NCBI GenBank assembly: GCA_016219065.1
Contig: JACRCK010000132.1
Location: forward strand, 1 to 38,452
From: Deltaproteobacteria bacterium
GTDB lineage: Bacteria; Desulfobacterota; RBG-13-43-22
Length of the DNA stretch: 38,452 bases
Direction of reading: 5' to 3'
This document shows, one piece after another, positions 8,593-17,470 of the stretch. The notes under the pieces are model-generated. The model saw only the letters and a list, made by a program, of their open reading frames with translations, had not been told where the DNA came from and did not search any database. Position numbers and translations under genes: made by a program. How positions within the stretch are numbered: the first letter of the stretch is position 1; every line of letters starts with the position of its first letter.

Positions 8593-10005
8593 ATGAACCA
8601 TCGTATTCCACCCGCAATTAGTCATATCCACCTTATGGGCATCTGCGGGACCGGCATGGCCTCTCTGGCCGGGATGCTGCAGGAGAGGGGCTATCGAATC
8701 ACCGGTTCCGACCAGGCGGTCTACCCGCCGATGAGCACCTTCCTGGAGAACCTGGGGATCCCCGTCCGGCTGGGATACGGCCCTGAAAACCTCAACCCGC
8801 CGCCGGACCTGGTCATTGTCGGCAACGTGATTACCCGCAGCAATCCCGAAGCCCAGGAACTGATCCGTCAGGATCTGCCCTGCCTTTCCCTGCCCCAGGC
8901 CCTGGGTCATTTTTTCCTGGAGGGGAAAATTCCCCTGGTCATTACCGGAACCCACGGGAAAACCACGACCTCGGCCCTCCTGGCCTCCATCCTCGATCAG
9001 GCTGGGCTTTCGCCCGGGTTTATGGTGGGAGGGCTCCTGCGGGGGTATGAGCGGAATTATCAACTGGGCCGGGGTTCCTATTTCGTGATCGAAGGGGATG
9101 AATACGATACGGCTTTTTTCGATAAAGGACCCAAGTTTCTCCATTACCGCCCCCACCTGGCTGTTCTGACCAGCATCGAATTCGATCACGCCGATATCTA
9201 CAGTGATTTGAATGCCATCCAGTCGGCCTTCGCCCGTTTTATCGCCCTGCTACCCGAAACGGGCCTGCTGTTGGCCCATGGCCCCGATCCGCAGATTCAG
9301 GAGATACTCCCCCGGGCGGTATGCACGGTGGAGACGTACGGGCTGGAGGACCGCTGGGACTGGACGGCCCGGGAAATCCGGACCCGCCCCACCGGGACTT
9401 CTTTTAACGTGTATCATCGCGGTCGATTTTTTCAGGGGTTTGAATCCCCCCTGGCCGGGGAACATAATGTTCTGAACACGGTGGCCCTCGTGCCGCTGCT
9501 GGCCCGGATCGGATTGTCTCCGGAGACCATGTCCCGGGGAGTGTCCGGTTTCCAGGGGGTCCATCGGCGGCAGGAAGTCCGGGGAGTTAAAGCCGGCGTC
9601 ACGGTGATCGACGATTTTGCCCACCATCCAACGGCTGTCCGGGAGACCATCCGGGCGATCCGCGACCAATACCCGGACCGGCGTCTGGTGGCTGTATTCG
9701 AGCCGCGAACCAATACCAGCCGGCGCCGGATTTTTCAGGCGGATTATCCGGTCGCCTTGGGCGGAGCGGACCTGGTGGTCGTCCGGGAACCCCCCGATCT
9801 GGCCAAGATTGCCGAAGAGGAACGTTTTTCATCAAAGCGACTGGTGGAAGATTTACAGGGGGCGGGACGTCCGGCCTTTTATTTTCCGGATACGGAGGGG
9901 ATTCTGGATTTCCTGCGCGGTTCGGTGCGTACCGGTGATGTGGTTTTAATCATGTCCAACGGCGGCTTCGACCGGATACACCAAAGACTGCTGGATAGTC
10001 TCTAA
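8593..10005 (+). CDS. mpl: UDP-N-acetylmuramate:L-alanyl-gamma-D-glutamyl-meso-diaminopimelate ligase
   Basis: HIHLMGICGTGMASLAGMLQERGYRITGSDQAVYPPMS...ITGTHGKTTTSALLA; start set to ATG at 8593. Confidence 0.9.
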   Translation: MNHRIPPAISHIHLMGICGTGMASLAGMLQERGYRITGSDQAVYPPMSTFLENLGIPVRLGYGPENLNPPPDLVIVGNVITRSNPEAQELIRQDLPCLSLPQALGHFFLEGKIPLVITGTHGKTTTSALLASILDQAGLSPGFMVGGLLRGYERNYQLGRGSYFVIEGDEYDTAFFDKGPKFLHYRPHLAVLTSIEFDHADIYSDLNAIQSAFARFIALLPETGLLLAHGPDPQIQEILPRAVCTVETYGLEDRWDWTAREIRTRPTGTSFNVYHRGRFFQGFESPLAGEHNVLNTVALVPLLARIGLSPETMSRGVSGFQGVHRRQEVRGVKAGVTVIDDFAHHPTAVRETIRAIRDQYPDRRLVAVFEPRTNTSRRRIFQADYPVALGGADLVVVREPPDLAKIAEEERFSSKRLVEDLQGAGRPAFYFPDTEGILDFLRGSVRTGDVVLIMSNGGFDRIHQRLLDSL

Positions 10006-10026
10006 ATAAATCATGGCCAAACATGG

Positions 10027-10086
10027 GGAGTATTGGAGTGGTGGAGTATTGCATTTAAAACCATCCCTCCATTACTCCAATACTCC
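10027..10086. repeat. Inverted repeat of GGAGTATT words
   Basis: GGAGTATTGGAGTGGTGGAG (10027-10046) pairs with CTCCATTACTCCAATACTCC (10067-10086), allowing two G.T pairs. Confidence 0.85.
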
Positions 10087-10136
10087 ACTTTAAAAAGATA
10101 GGGATAAATGCTCGAGATGGTTCTTGTACGAAAACG

Positions 10137-11414
10137 ATGAAGGTGGTTTTGATCGCTCCTGCCGCCGGGTCCTATATCTGGCGGAAGAAAAAGTCGGCCT
10201 TTACCCTGCCGCCCATGGCCCTGCCGCTGCTGGCGGCGGTCACACCCCGGGAGATAACGGTTCAATGTCTCGACGAGGCCGTGGCCGACGTAGACTTGAA
10301 TCTCCGGGCCGACTTGGTGGGGCTGTCGGTGATGACAGCCAACGCCCCGCGGGGATACGCTCTGGCCGATCATTTCAGGTCTCGGGGCCTTCCGGTAGTC
10401 ATGGGTGGGATCCATGTCTCCAGTTTACCCGAGGAGGCCCTGACCCACTGTGATGCGGTGGCAGTCGGGGAAGGGGAACATCTGTGGCCCCAGGTGCTCG
10501 CCGATGCCTCCCGGGGCCGCCTCCGGCCGATTTATAAAAACGAGAACGGCCAGACCTGGACCGGATTCCCAACTCCGCGCTGGGAGATGCTGGCGCAACA
10601 CAAATATTTTATCCCCCGGACCGTTCAGGTCTCCCGAGGGTGCCCGGTGGGGTGCTCCTTCTGTTCGGTCAGTTCATTTTTTGGAAGAAATTTTCGAACC
10701 AAGCCGGTGGAAAAGGTTCTGGCGGAAGTCCGGCAAGTCCCGCGGAAGCTTTTGGTTTTTGTGGACGACAATCTGGTCGGAAATCCGGAGTATGCCAAGG
10801 AGCTTTTTGAAGCCTTGATCCCATTCCGGAAAAAGTGGGTGGCCCAATGCTCCCTGTCCGTTGCGGAAGACCGGGAACTCCTGGCGTTGGCCGCCCGCAG
10901 CGGTTGCATCGGGATGCTCATCGGCTTCGAATCCCTATCGGTGGCCGCCATGGCCCGGATTGGAAAAAAGGTCAACTTGCGCCAAAGCTATGATTCAGCC
11001 ATCCGCAAGATCCACGAAAGGGGGATCCAGATCCAGGGGTCTTTCATTTTCGGCTTTGATGAAGACCGGGCCAACACCGTCGACGAGACCCTGGAATTCG
11101 TCCGCCGGAACAAGTTATCGGGGGCCAACTATTGCCTGCTGACCCCTTTCCCGGGGACCCGGCTATTTGATGAACTGGAGCAGGAGGGACGAATCCTCTC
11201 CCGGGACTGGCTTCTTTACGACCGCAACCATGTGGTTTACCACCCCGCCCATTTTCTTCCCGAGGATCTGCGCAGGAAGACAGAATGGGCCTACCGCCAA
11301 ACTTATAACCTCCGTTCTCTCTGGAACCGGCGTCCGATTACCTTTCAGCATTACAGCCTCTATCTGGCTTTGAACTTCGGGTATTGGCGGGGGGTCCGGA
11401 AGGGGAAAGGGTGA
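10137..11414 (+). CDS. B12-binding-domain radical SAM protein
   Basis: SRGCPVGCSFCSV cluster motif (CxxxCxxC); N-terminal LVGLSVMTANAPRGYALADHFRSRGLPVVMGGIHVSSLPEEA. Confidence 0.9.
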   Translation: MKVVLIAPAAGSYIWRKKKSAFTLPPMALPLLAAVTPREITVQCLDEAVADVDLNLRADLVGLSVMTANAPRGYALADHFRSRGLPVVMGGIHVSSLPEEALTHCDAVAVGEGEHLWPQVLADASRGRLRPIYKNENGQTWTGFPTPRWEMLAQHKYFIPRTVQVSRGCPVGCSFCSVSSFFGRNFRTKPVEKVLAEVRQVPRKLLVFVDDNLVGNPEYAKELFEALIPFRKKWVAQCSLSVAEDRELLALAARSGCIGMLIGFESLSVAAMARIGKKVNLRQSYDSAIRKIHERGIQIQGSFIFGFDEDRANTVDETLEFVRRNKLSGANYCLLTPFPGTRLFDELEQEGRILSRDWLLYDRNHVVYHPAHFLPEDLRRKTEWAYRQTYNLRSLWNRRPITFQHYSLYLALNFGYWRGVRKGKG

Positions 11415-11430
11415 TAAGGAAAGATCTCCT

Positions 11431-12210
11431 ATGAACCTCAAAATCCTGGGTTCTTCGGGTTCAGTCGCCCCCGGACAAAACACGGCGGCCTTTTTGATCG
11501 ACGACGTTCTCCTCCTGGATGCCGGCACTATCTCCCTGTCTCTGGACCGGGACGCCCAATTTAAGATATCCCATATCTTCCTGACCCATGCCCACCTGGA
11601 CCACATCAAGGGGATCCCCTTCCTGATGGACAACCTGGCTATGTCCCGCCCCCGGACCCCGGTCAAGGTGATCAGCGGGAAGGAAGTCATCCGGGAGATC
11701 CGGAGGCATATATTCAATAATCGCATCTGGCCCGACTTTACCCGCATCCCCAGCCCGGAACATCCGGTCCTGCAATTTGAGGAAATCACCCCCCGGAAGC
11801 CGCTGGTCATCCGGGGTTACCGGGTCTACGCCGCTCGGGTAAACCATATAGTCCCGGCCTATGGCTATCTGGTGGAGGACCAGACCGGTGCAGCCGTTGT
11901 TTATACCGGGGATTCCGGGCCGACGGAGGACATCTGGAAGCGCATGACCGGGCACCGGGTAAAGGCCCTGATCGTCGAGGTTTCCTTCTCCAATTCCCAG
12001 TCCCGGCTGGCCCGCCTTTCCGGACACTTGACCCCGGCTCTGCTCAGGAAAGAAATTGAAAAAATGCCGGCAGTTCCGGAAAAAATCTTGATCTGCCATC
12101 CCAAGCCGGCCTACCGCCGGACCATCGAGAAAGAATTGGCCGCCATTGAGGGGATACCGATGGAAATACTGGAGGACGGGATGAAGATAAGGATTGGGGA
12201 GGGGAACTAA
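11431..12210 (+). CDS. Metallo-beta-lactamase-fold hydrolase, class II cyclic-nucleotide phosphodiesterase-like
   Basis: LTHAHLDHIKGIPFL, LGSSGSVAPGQNTAAFLI, VVYTGDSGPTEDIWKR. Confidence 0.75.
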   Translation: MNLKILGSSGSVAPGQNTAAFLIDDVLLLDAGTISLSLDRDAQFKISHIFLTHAHLDHIKGIPFLMDNLAMSRPRTPVKVISGKEVIREIRRHIFNNRIWPDFTRIPSPEHPVLQFEEITPRKPLVIRGYRVYAARVNHIVPAYGYLVEDQTGAAVVYTGDSGPTEDIWKRMTGHRVKALIVEVSFSNSQSRLARLSGHLTPALLRKEIEKMPAVPEKILICHPKPAYRRTIEKELAAIEGIPMEILEDGMKIRIGEGN

Positions 12211-12343
12211 TCAATGGTCATTCCAAGGGCTGTTTTTCCTTTTTTGGGGAAGTGTAGGGGATTACCCTTGTGGAGGTTTTTTTCTTGTCAGCGGCAAAGG
12301 TATTCTGGGGAGGGGGCGAGGCAAACTAAAAAAATGATCGAGA

Positions 12344-12532
12344 CTAATTCCCAACGGAAGAAAAAGGAGAAGAAAATTCAATGAATTGCTGTAAAAAATC
12401 GATCTCGGCCTCTCCCGCAGCGGTCAACAATTGCCGGGTTTTCCGGCGCAGTGTATCGGTGATCGGATCATCAAATCCTGGCTTTTTAAAATCAATTGCC
12501 TTATCCTTGTATCTAGCGGTGTTATTTTTCAT
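12344..12532 (-). pseudogene. IS256-family-like transposase N-terminal remnant
   Basis: KKPGFDDPITDTLRRKTRQLLTAAGEAEIDFLQQF resembles the IS256-family N-terminal pattern (DPLTxxLRxxARxLLxxAxEAEVxxxL); frame ends shortly after. Confidence 0.5.
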
Positions 12533-12695
12533 TGCTCAAATGTCGTCCGATTGCGGTGAAACCCTGAAGCCAGCGCTTGGAGGATATTCAACCACTCCCG
12601 CATATCCAACCCTTTGATCACGGCTCTTCGGAGAATGAAATATGAATTGAAGATGAAAGGAGAAGGTCATTAAACCACGGCATTTCATTCTAAGC

Positions 12696-13454
12696 TTGCC
12701 ATTGTTACTTTGGATCACGGCCTATAGTTACGCAGGTGAAATAGTTCCCTTTAAATTGGACATGTCTCGTGGGAACGACTTATGGCTGAAGGGAACGCTT
12801 TCCAAACCGCAGGGGCGTGGTCCTTTCCCAGCGATCGTAATGTTGTCGGGGGAAAGGGGTTTCTTTAAGCCCCATGATCAATGGGTGGATCTTTTCGTTC
12901 AATGGGGTTTTGTTACGTTGCAATTGGATTTATTGAGATCACGGGGGCTTTCCAGCATTTATGGAGATAACAATTACAATATGATTTTATCTCCTAGGGA
13001 TGTGGCTCATGATGCTTATGACGCCATGATTTATCTTTCAGGACTTCCCTTCGTGGATGAAACCCGAGTAGCGCTTATCGGATGGGGATTCGGAGGATGG
13101 GCGACGCTCTATGCGCTGGATCCCTCGGTGTATATTCAAAATCGAGACCGGTCTTTCAAATCCGCTATAGCCTTTTATCCGTATTGTGAACAACCGAAGA
13201 AGGGCTTTAATGCCCCTCTTCTGATACTTCACGGTGAGCTGGGGGACTGGTACCCGGCGAGCCAATGCTTAAAAATAGAAGGAAAAGGAAGCCCGAACGA
13301 AATTTCGGTGAAGGTTTATCCAGGGGCCCCTATGAGTTTCGACATGCCAGGCCTGGATCAAGGTGAAGATGGAAGGCGGTCACCTTATCAGGAAGCGGCC
13401 ACGGCGGATGCGATCGTCCTGGTAAAAAGCTTTCTGGAAAAATACTTAAAATAA
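12696..13454 (+). CDS. Dienelactone hydrolase-like alpha/beta hydrolase with putative signal peptide
   Basis: PAIVMLSGERGFFKPHDQWVDLFVQWGF...RVALIGWGFGGWATLYAL; TTG start annotated, exact start uncertain. Confidence 0.7.
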   Translation: MPLLLWITAYSYAGEIVPFKLDMSRGNDLWLKGTLSKPQGRGPFPAIVMLSGERGFFKPHDQWVDLFVQWGFVTLQLDLLRSRGLSSIYGDNNYNMILSPRDVAHDAYDAMIYLSGLPFVDETRVALIGWGFGGWATLYALDPSVYIQNRDRSFKSAIAFYPYCEQPKKGFNAPLLILHGELGDWYPASQCLKIEGKGSPNEISVKVYPGAPMSFDMPGLDQGEDGRRSPYQEAATADAIVLVKSFLEKYLK

Positions 13455-13569
13455 AGGATTCGAGTAAGGCCTTCCCCATTAAGGACAAAATACCCTCGAC
13501 CGGCCAGAGGGGCGCACCGTGACGCTTTTCTCCGTTTTCGTCCTTCCCAAATCGTTAAGTTGATTTAAT

Positions 13570-13604
13570 TGGTGGGTCTTCAGGGGCTCGAACCTCGAAC
13601 CTGC
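13570..13604 (-). repeat. Diverged tRNA 3'-end fragment including CCA (possible att scar)
   Basis: ggtgggtcttcaggggctcgaacctcgaacct closely matches the 3' end of the tRNA-Lys gene (ggtgggccgtcgggggctcgaaccccaaacct). Confidence 0.6.
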
Positions 13605-13719
13605 AGAGTTGAGTGGGCGAGGCGATCTAAATGGCCAATCAATACGACCACCTGAAAGGCCGATTTTCCTGTGGGCGCCAGGAAACCGGTCGATAGGAAG
13701 ACTAAAAACTAGAGGAAAA

Positions 13720-13747
13720 AATAAAAAGGCCACTTTAAAAGTGGCCT
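13720..13747 (-). terminator. Rho-independent terminator downstream of tRNA-Lys
   Basis: Minus strand AGGCCACTTT-T-AAAGTGGCCT followed by TTTTTATTTTTT. Confidence 0.88.
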
Positions 13748-13761
13748 AAGTTATTGATTTC

Positions 13762-13837
13762 TGGTGGGCCGTCGGGGGCTCGAACCCCAAACCTACTGAT
13801 TAAGAGTCAGTTGCTCTACCAGTTGAGCTAACGGCCC
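13762..13837 (-). tRNA. tRNA-Lys (anticodon CTT), CCA encoded
   Basis: GGGCCGTTAGCTCAACTGGTAGAGCAACTGACTCTTAATCAGTAGGTTTGGGGTTCGAGCCCCCGACGGCCCACCA; cloverleaf, anticodon loop CTCTTAA. Confidence 0.97.
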
Positions 13838-13950
13838 GAAAGTCAATTTTTATAGCATAAGAGCGAAATGATGACAAGAAAAATATTCGGGGGTGGGGCA
13901 ATTGGCGGAAGTTGTTTTTCGCCTCAGACACTTCAGGCAACTAAAAACAA

Positions 13951-14140
13951 GGGTTTTTGACAGGGATACACGGAAGAGCACGGAGGAAGACCTGGACAGG
14001 ATTTACAGAAGGGATAATATTTTCTTTTTCGGCAAAGACAGCGGAAAAAGAAAAAGACTCCGTCGCTTCGCGAAAAAATCTTTCGAAATTTAGGTCGAAA
14101 ATAAAAGGTCTTCCTCCTGTCCTCCGTCCTCCGTTCTCTG
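13951..14140. repeat. Modular intergenic repeat island 1
   Basis: tttttgacagggatacacggaagagcacgg; TTTTCTTTTTCGGC/GCGGAAAAAGAAAA hairpin (14020-14054); TCGCTTCGCGA. Confidence 0.7.
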
Positions 14141-14146
14141 CGAGAC

Positions 14147-14407
14147 CTACCCCTGATCTTTTTTGGATTCTTCCACGCAGGCAAAGATTCTTTCCAGGCG
14201 GGTCTTGGGAAGTCCGCCGAAGGCCGCCGCCAGAGCCTCTTCTGTAAAAGACTCCTTTAAAAAGGATCCGATGGGCATTCGGGTTTCCCAGCAATTCACG
14301 GCATTACGGCAGGGAAGGCCGGATTGTACCCGCCGGCAGTAGTTGAAGGTCATCATGGTCCCCATCTGGGGGCAGTAAATTTCCAACGAATCGTATTGAT
14401 CGATCAT
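14147..14407 (-). CDS. Small Cys-containing hypothetical protein
   Basis: IYCPQMGTMMTFNYCRRVQSGLPCRNAVNCWETRMPIGSFL; CPxxG-N-FxYC-C-C pattern. Confidence 0.65.
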   Translation of the reverse strand: MIDQYDSLEIYCPQMGTMMTFNYCRRVQSGLPCRNAVNCWETRMPIGSFLKESFTEEALAAAFGGLPKTRLERIFACVEESKKDQG

Positions 14408-14467
14408 GGTGACGATTGTTTGCAGGCAGCCGGCCGGTTTGACCGGCCGGCTGCCCAGGGGTTAAGG

Positions 14468-15838
14468 TTATTTACAAACGGGTTTGGGGAAATTTTCCAG
14501 GGCTACCAGCGAGGCCTGAATTTCCTCGTCCGGCAACTCATAATCCGACAATTTACCCTCAAAATAGGCATTGTAAGCCATGAGGTCAACTAACCCATGG
14601 CCGCTCCAGTTGACCAGGATGGTCTTTTCCTTGCCTTCTTCTTTAGCTTTTTTGGCCTCCCGGATCACCATGGCCAGGGCATGGTTGGTCTCCGGGGCCG
14701 GAATGAAGCCCTCGGTCCGGGCCCAGGTGACCCCGGCGGCAAAGGTCTCCAATTGATTGATGGCCACCGGTTCGATCATCTTGTCCAGGACCAACTGGGA
14801 CACGATGGGGGCCATGCCGTGATAGCGGAGCCCGCCGGCGTGGATGGGTTGGGGGACGAAAGCATGGCCCAGACTATGCATGGCCAGTAAGGGGGTCATC
14901 TGAACGGTATCACCGAAATCATAGACGAAGGGCCCCTTGGTCATGGTCGGGCAGGAGGCCGGTTCGACGGCGTAGACCGCAATTTGTTTCCCGTGGATTT
15001 TATCATAAATGAAAGGCAGGGCCAGCCCGGCAAAATTACTGCCGCCGCCGGCGCAGCCGATGATGACGTCCGGATATTCCCCGATCTTCTCCATCTGCTT
15101 CTTGGCCTCCAGGCCGATGATGGTCTGATGGAGCATGACGTGATTCAGTACGCTGCCCAAGGCATATTTGCTGTCCGGGGTGGTCACGGCGTCTTCCACC
15201 GCCTCGCTGATGGCGATTCCCAGACTGCCCGGGGAATTGGGATCTAGTTCCAGCATCTTTCTCCCGGCATTCGTTTCCGGGCTGGGGCTGGGGATGCAGG
15301 TGGCCCCCCAGGTGTTCATCATCAGACGGCGGTAAGGCTTCTGGTCGAAGCTGATACGGACCATGTAAACCTTGATTTCCAGGCCGAACAGTGCCCCGGC
15401 GTAGCTCAGGGCGCTGCCCCACTGCCCCGCCCCGGTTTCGGTAGCGATCCGTTTCGTGCCGAAGACTTTGTTGTAATAGGCCTGGGGAATGGCGGTGTTC
15501 GGCTTATGGCTGCCCGCCGGACTGACCCCCTCGTTCTTGAAGTAAATCTTGGCCGGGGTCTGTAAAAATTGCTCCAGGGCATAAGCGCGGCCCAGGGGGC
15601 TGGGGCGATAGAACAGGTATTTTTCGAGGACGGGTTCCGGAATATCGATCCAGCGCTGAGGACTGACTTCCTGTTCGATCAGATTCATGGGAAAAACCGG
15701 GGCCAGATCGTCCGGACCTACCGGCTTCCCGGTACCGGGATGCAGAGGGGGGTTCATGCCGTTGGGCATGTCGGGTAGAATGTTGTACCACTGCCGGGGC
15801 ATTTCGTCTTCGGTCAGGATAACTTTTTTTTGTAGCAT
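14468..15838 (-). CDS. trpB: TrpB-like pyridoxal-phosphate enzyme (TrpB2 type tryptophan synthase beta)
   Basis: [72 protein letters not shown]. Confidence 0.9.
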   Translation of the reverse strand: MLQKKVILTEDEMPRQWYNILPDMPNGMNPPLHPGTGKPVGPDDLAPVFPMNLIEQEVSPQRWIDIPEPVLEKYLFYRPSPLGRAYALEQFLQTPAKIYFKNEGVSPAGSHKPNTAIPQAYYNKVFGTKRIATETGAGQWGSALSYAGALFGLEIKVYMVRISFDQKPYRRLMMNTWGATCIPSPSPETNAGRKMLELDPNSPGSLGIAISEAVEDAVTTPDSKYALGSVLNHVMLHQTIIGLEAKKQMEKIGEYPDVIIGCAGGGSNFAGLALPFIYDKIHGKQIAVYAVEPASCPTMTKGPFVYDFGDTVQMTPLLAMHSLGHAFVPQPIHAGGLRYHGMAPIVSQLVLDKMIEPVAINQLETFAAGVTWARTEGFIPAPETNHALAMVIREAKKAKEEGKEKTILVNWSGHGLVDLMAYNAYFEGKLSDYELPDEEIQASLVALENFPKPVCK

Positions 15839-16251
15839 GTCTCCTCCTTTAAATAAATTCGAATATGGTCCATCCTTAGCGCACGACTGACTAAAACGGA
15901 TTTCACCTCCTTTGGCAAAAAGATACGTTTCCTGTATCGGTGGAAAAGCGGGCCGGATTGACGGAAGAAATGAGGACCATTGCTGACAGCGCGGTTCTCC
16001 GATGAGCCGATGATCTGAAATTTTGTTTATTACTAAAAGGCGGTACGTTGTGATATAAAAACAGGCTGCGAAACCAACCCAAAATTTTTACTTAACAGCT
16101 GGTAGAAACAAAGGTTGAGTATGGATAAAGAAAGAATCTCTAGACCCTGATGAGGAAGATGTTCACTTTAACAACGTTTCAAACTATAAAATGGTTTGTT
16201 AAACCTGTCAATTAAATTTCATGAAGCCAACATAAGGGGAGAGCCCGGTTT

Positions 16252-16812
16252 ATGAAAAAAAAGATAACACCTTTAAGCGAAGTTCTTCGGGATTTAATCG
16301 AGGGCGGTGCCCTGGCCCCGGATCCGGCGGTGCCTCAGATCCTGGAAATCTGGCCCCGGATGGTGCCGGAATCTTTGCGTCCCTTTGTGTGTCTGGAGGG
16401 GCTTCGGGAAGGGGTGCTGGTGGTGGCGGTTTCCCACCCGGTGGCCGGCCAGCAGTTACAGTTTTTAAGGGAGAATTTCAGGAACCGGATCAATCAGGAA
16501 TTGGGACGGCCGGTCATCAAAGAGTTGCGGTTGAAGATGGGCGCCCTGCCGCCGGACGAGCCCGAAAGGAAAATTCTGGTCGAAGATTGGCCGGGTACAC
16601 CTCGAATCCTGACCCGAAAAGAGAAAGGGGCCATCAAACGCCTGACCGGAGAAATAAAAAATTCCGAGCTCCGGGAAAGGCTGCAGATCCTGATGGAAAA
16701 AAGCCTGGGTTTCAGCGTTCCAGAATCCGCCGAACCTCGGGAGAATAAACGCCGGGCCCCTCGTAAACCGTCAAAGGGGGGAGGATCGTCAGTTCCTCCC
16801 CCCCGTACTTAA
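16252..16812 (+). CDS. DUF721/DciA-like protein
   Basis: PLSEVLRDLI...VPQILEIWPRMVPESLRPFV...GVLVVAVSHPVAGQQLQFLRENFRNRINQELG. Confidence 0.75.
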   Translation: MKKKITPLSEVLRDLIEGGALAPDPAVPQILEIWPRMVPESLRPFVCLEGLREGVLVVAVSHPVAGQQLQFLRENFRNRINQELGRPVIKELRLKMGALPPDEPERKILVEDWPGTPRILTRKEKGAIKRLTGEIKNSELRERLQILMEKSLGFSVPESAEPRENKRRAPRKPSKGGGSSVPPPRT

Positions 16813-17470
16813 CGGCCTCCAGCAATACCCACTCGCCGTCGCTTTCCGGAAAAGAATGCACCAGCCGGAGTCTTTTCGGCTCCAGACGCGATCGTCGGGC
16901 TTCGAAAATCAGGCCGGCCAGGCGCCGGGCCGGATAGATCAGAAAGAAATGCCCCTTATCCTTAAGAATCCGGCGAACTCCCTGGAGGATTTGGGGGAGG
17001 TCCACGAGGATTTCGTGGCGGGCCAGGGCTTTCTCTTCATTGGGGTTGACCCGTCCGGTTTTCAGGGCTCGATAAGGAGGGTTGGTAATTACCGCGTCAA
17101 GGCAGGCTTCCCGGAATAGGGCGGGGACGGTCCGCATATCCCCCCGAACCAGATGGATCAGGCCTTGTCGGTGATTGAGTCGCAGGTTGCGGGCGGCCAG
17201 GTCCAGCAGCCCGGGTTGCACCTCCAGGCCGATCAGACGGCCTCGGGGGATTTGGGCGGCCAGCAGCAGGGGCAGAATTCCGCAGCCGGTTCCCAGGTCC
17301 AGGACCCGATCGGCAAGTTTTAAACGGATAAAATCCGCCAGGATCATTGTATCGATAGCAAAGCGGTAGCCGTTTTTTTTCTGCAGAATTTGAAGCCGCC
17401 CGGGGCCCCAGCGGTCCAGCGTTTCATCCGCGGCCGGAAACGGTAAGCCGTTAGATGCGGATGGAATCAT
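16712..17470 (-). CDS. tRNA1(Val) (adenine-N6)-methyltransferase-like (TrmN6 family)
   Basis: GYRFAIDTMILADFIRL, VLDLGTGCGILPLLLA, DAVITNPPYRALKTGRVNPNEEKALARHE. Confidence 0.88.
   Translation of the reverse strand: MIPSASNGLPFPAADETLDRWGPGRLQILQKKNGYRFAIDTMILADFIRLKLADRVLDLGTGCGILPLLLAAQIPRGRLIGLEVQPGLLDLAARNLRLNHRQGLIHLVRGDMRTVPALFREACLDAVITNPPYRALKTGRVNPNEEKALARHEILVDLPQILQGVRRILKDKGHFFLIYPARRLAGLIFEARRSRLEPKRLRLVHSFPESDGEWVLLEAVKYGGEELTILPPLTVYEGPGVYSPEVRRILER

Noticed and set aside
16147-16154. CTGATGAG as a hammerhead ribozyme core
   Set aside because: No adjacent stem II followed by GAAA or supporting stems I/III could be found by eye.
15840-16250. Riboswitch or T-box leader upstream of trpB2
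   Set aside because: No specifier loop, T-box sequence or terminator/antiterminator pair was recognised; the region remains unexplained.
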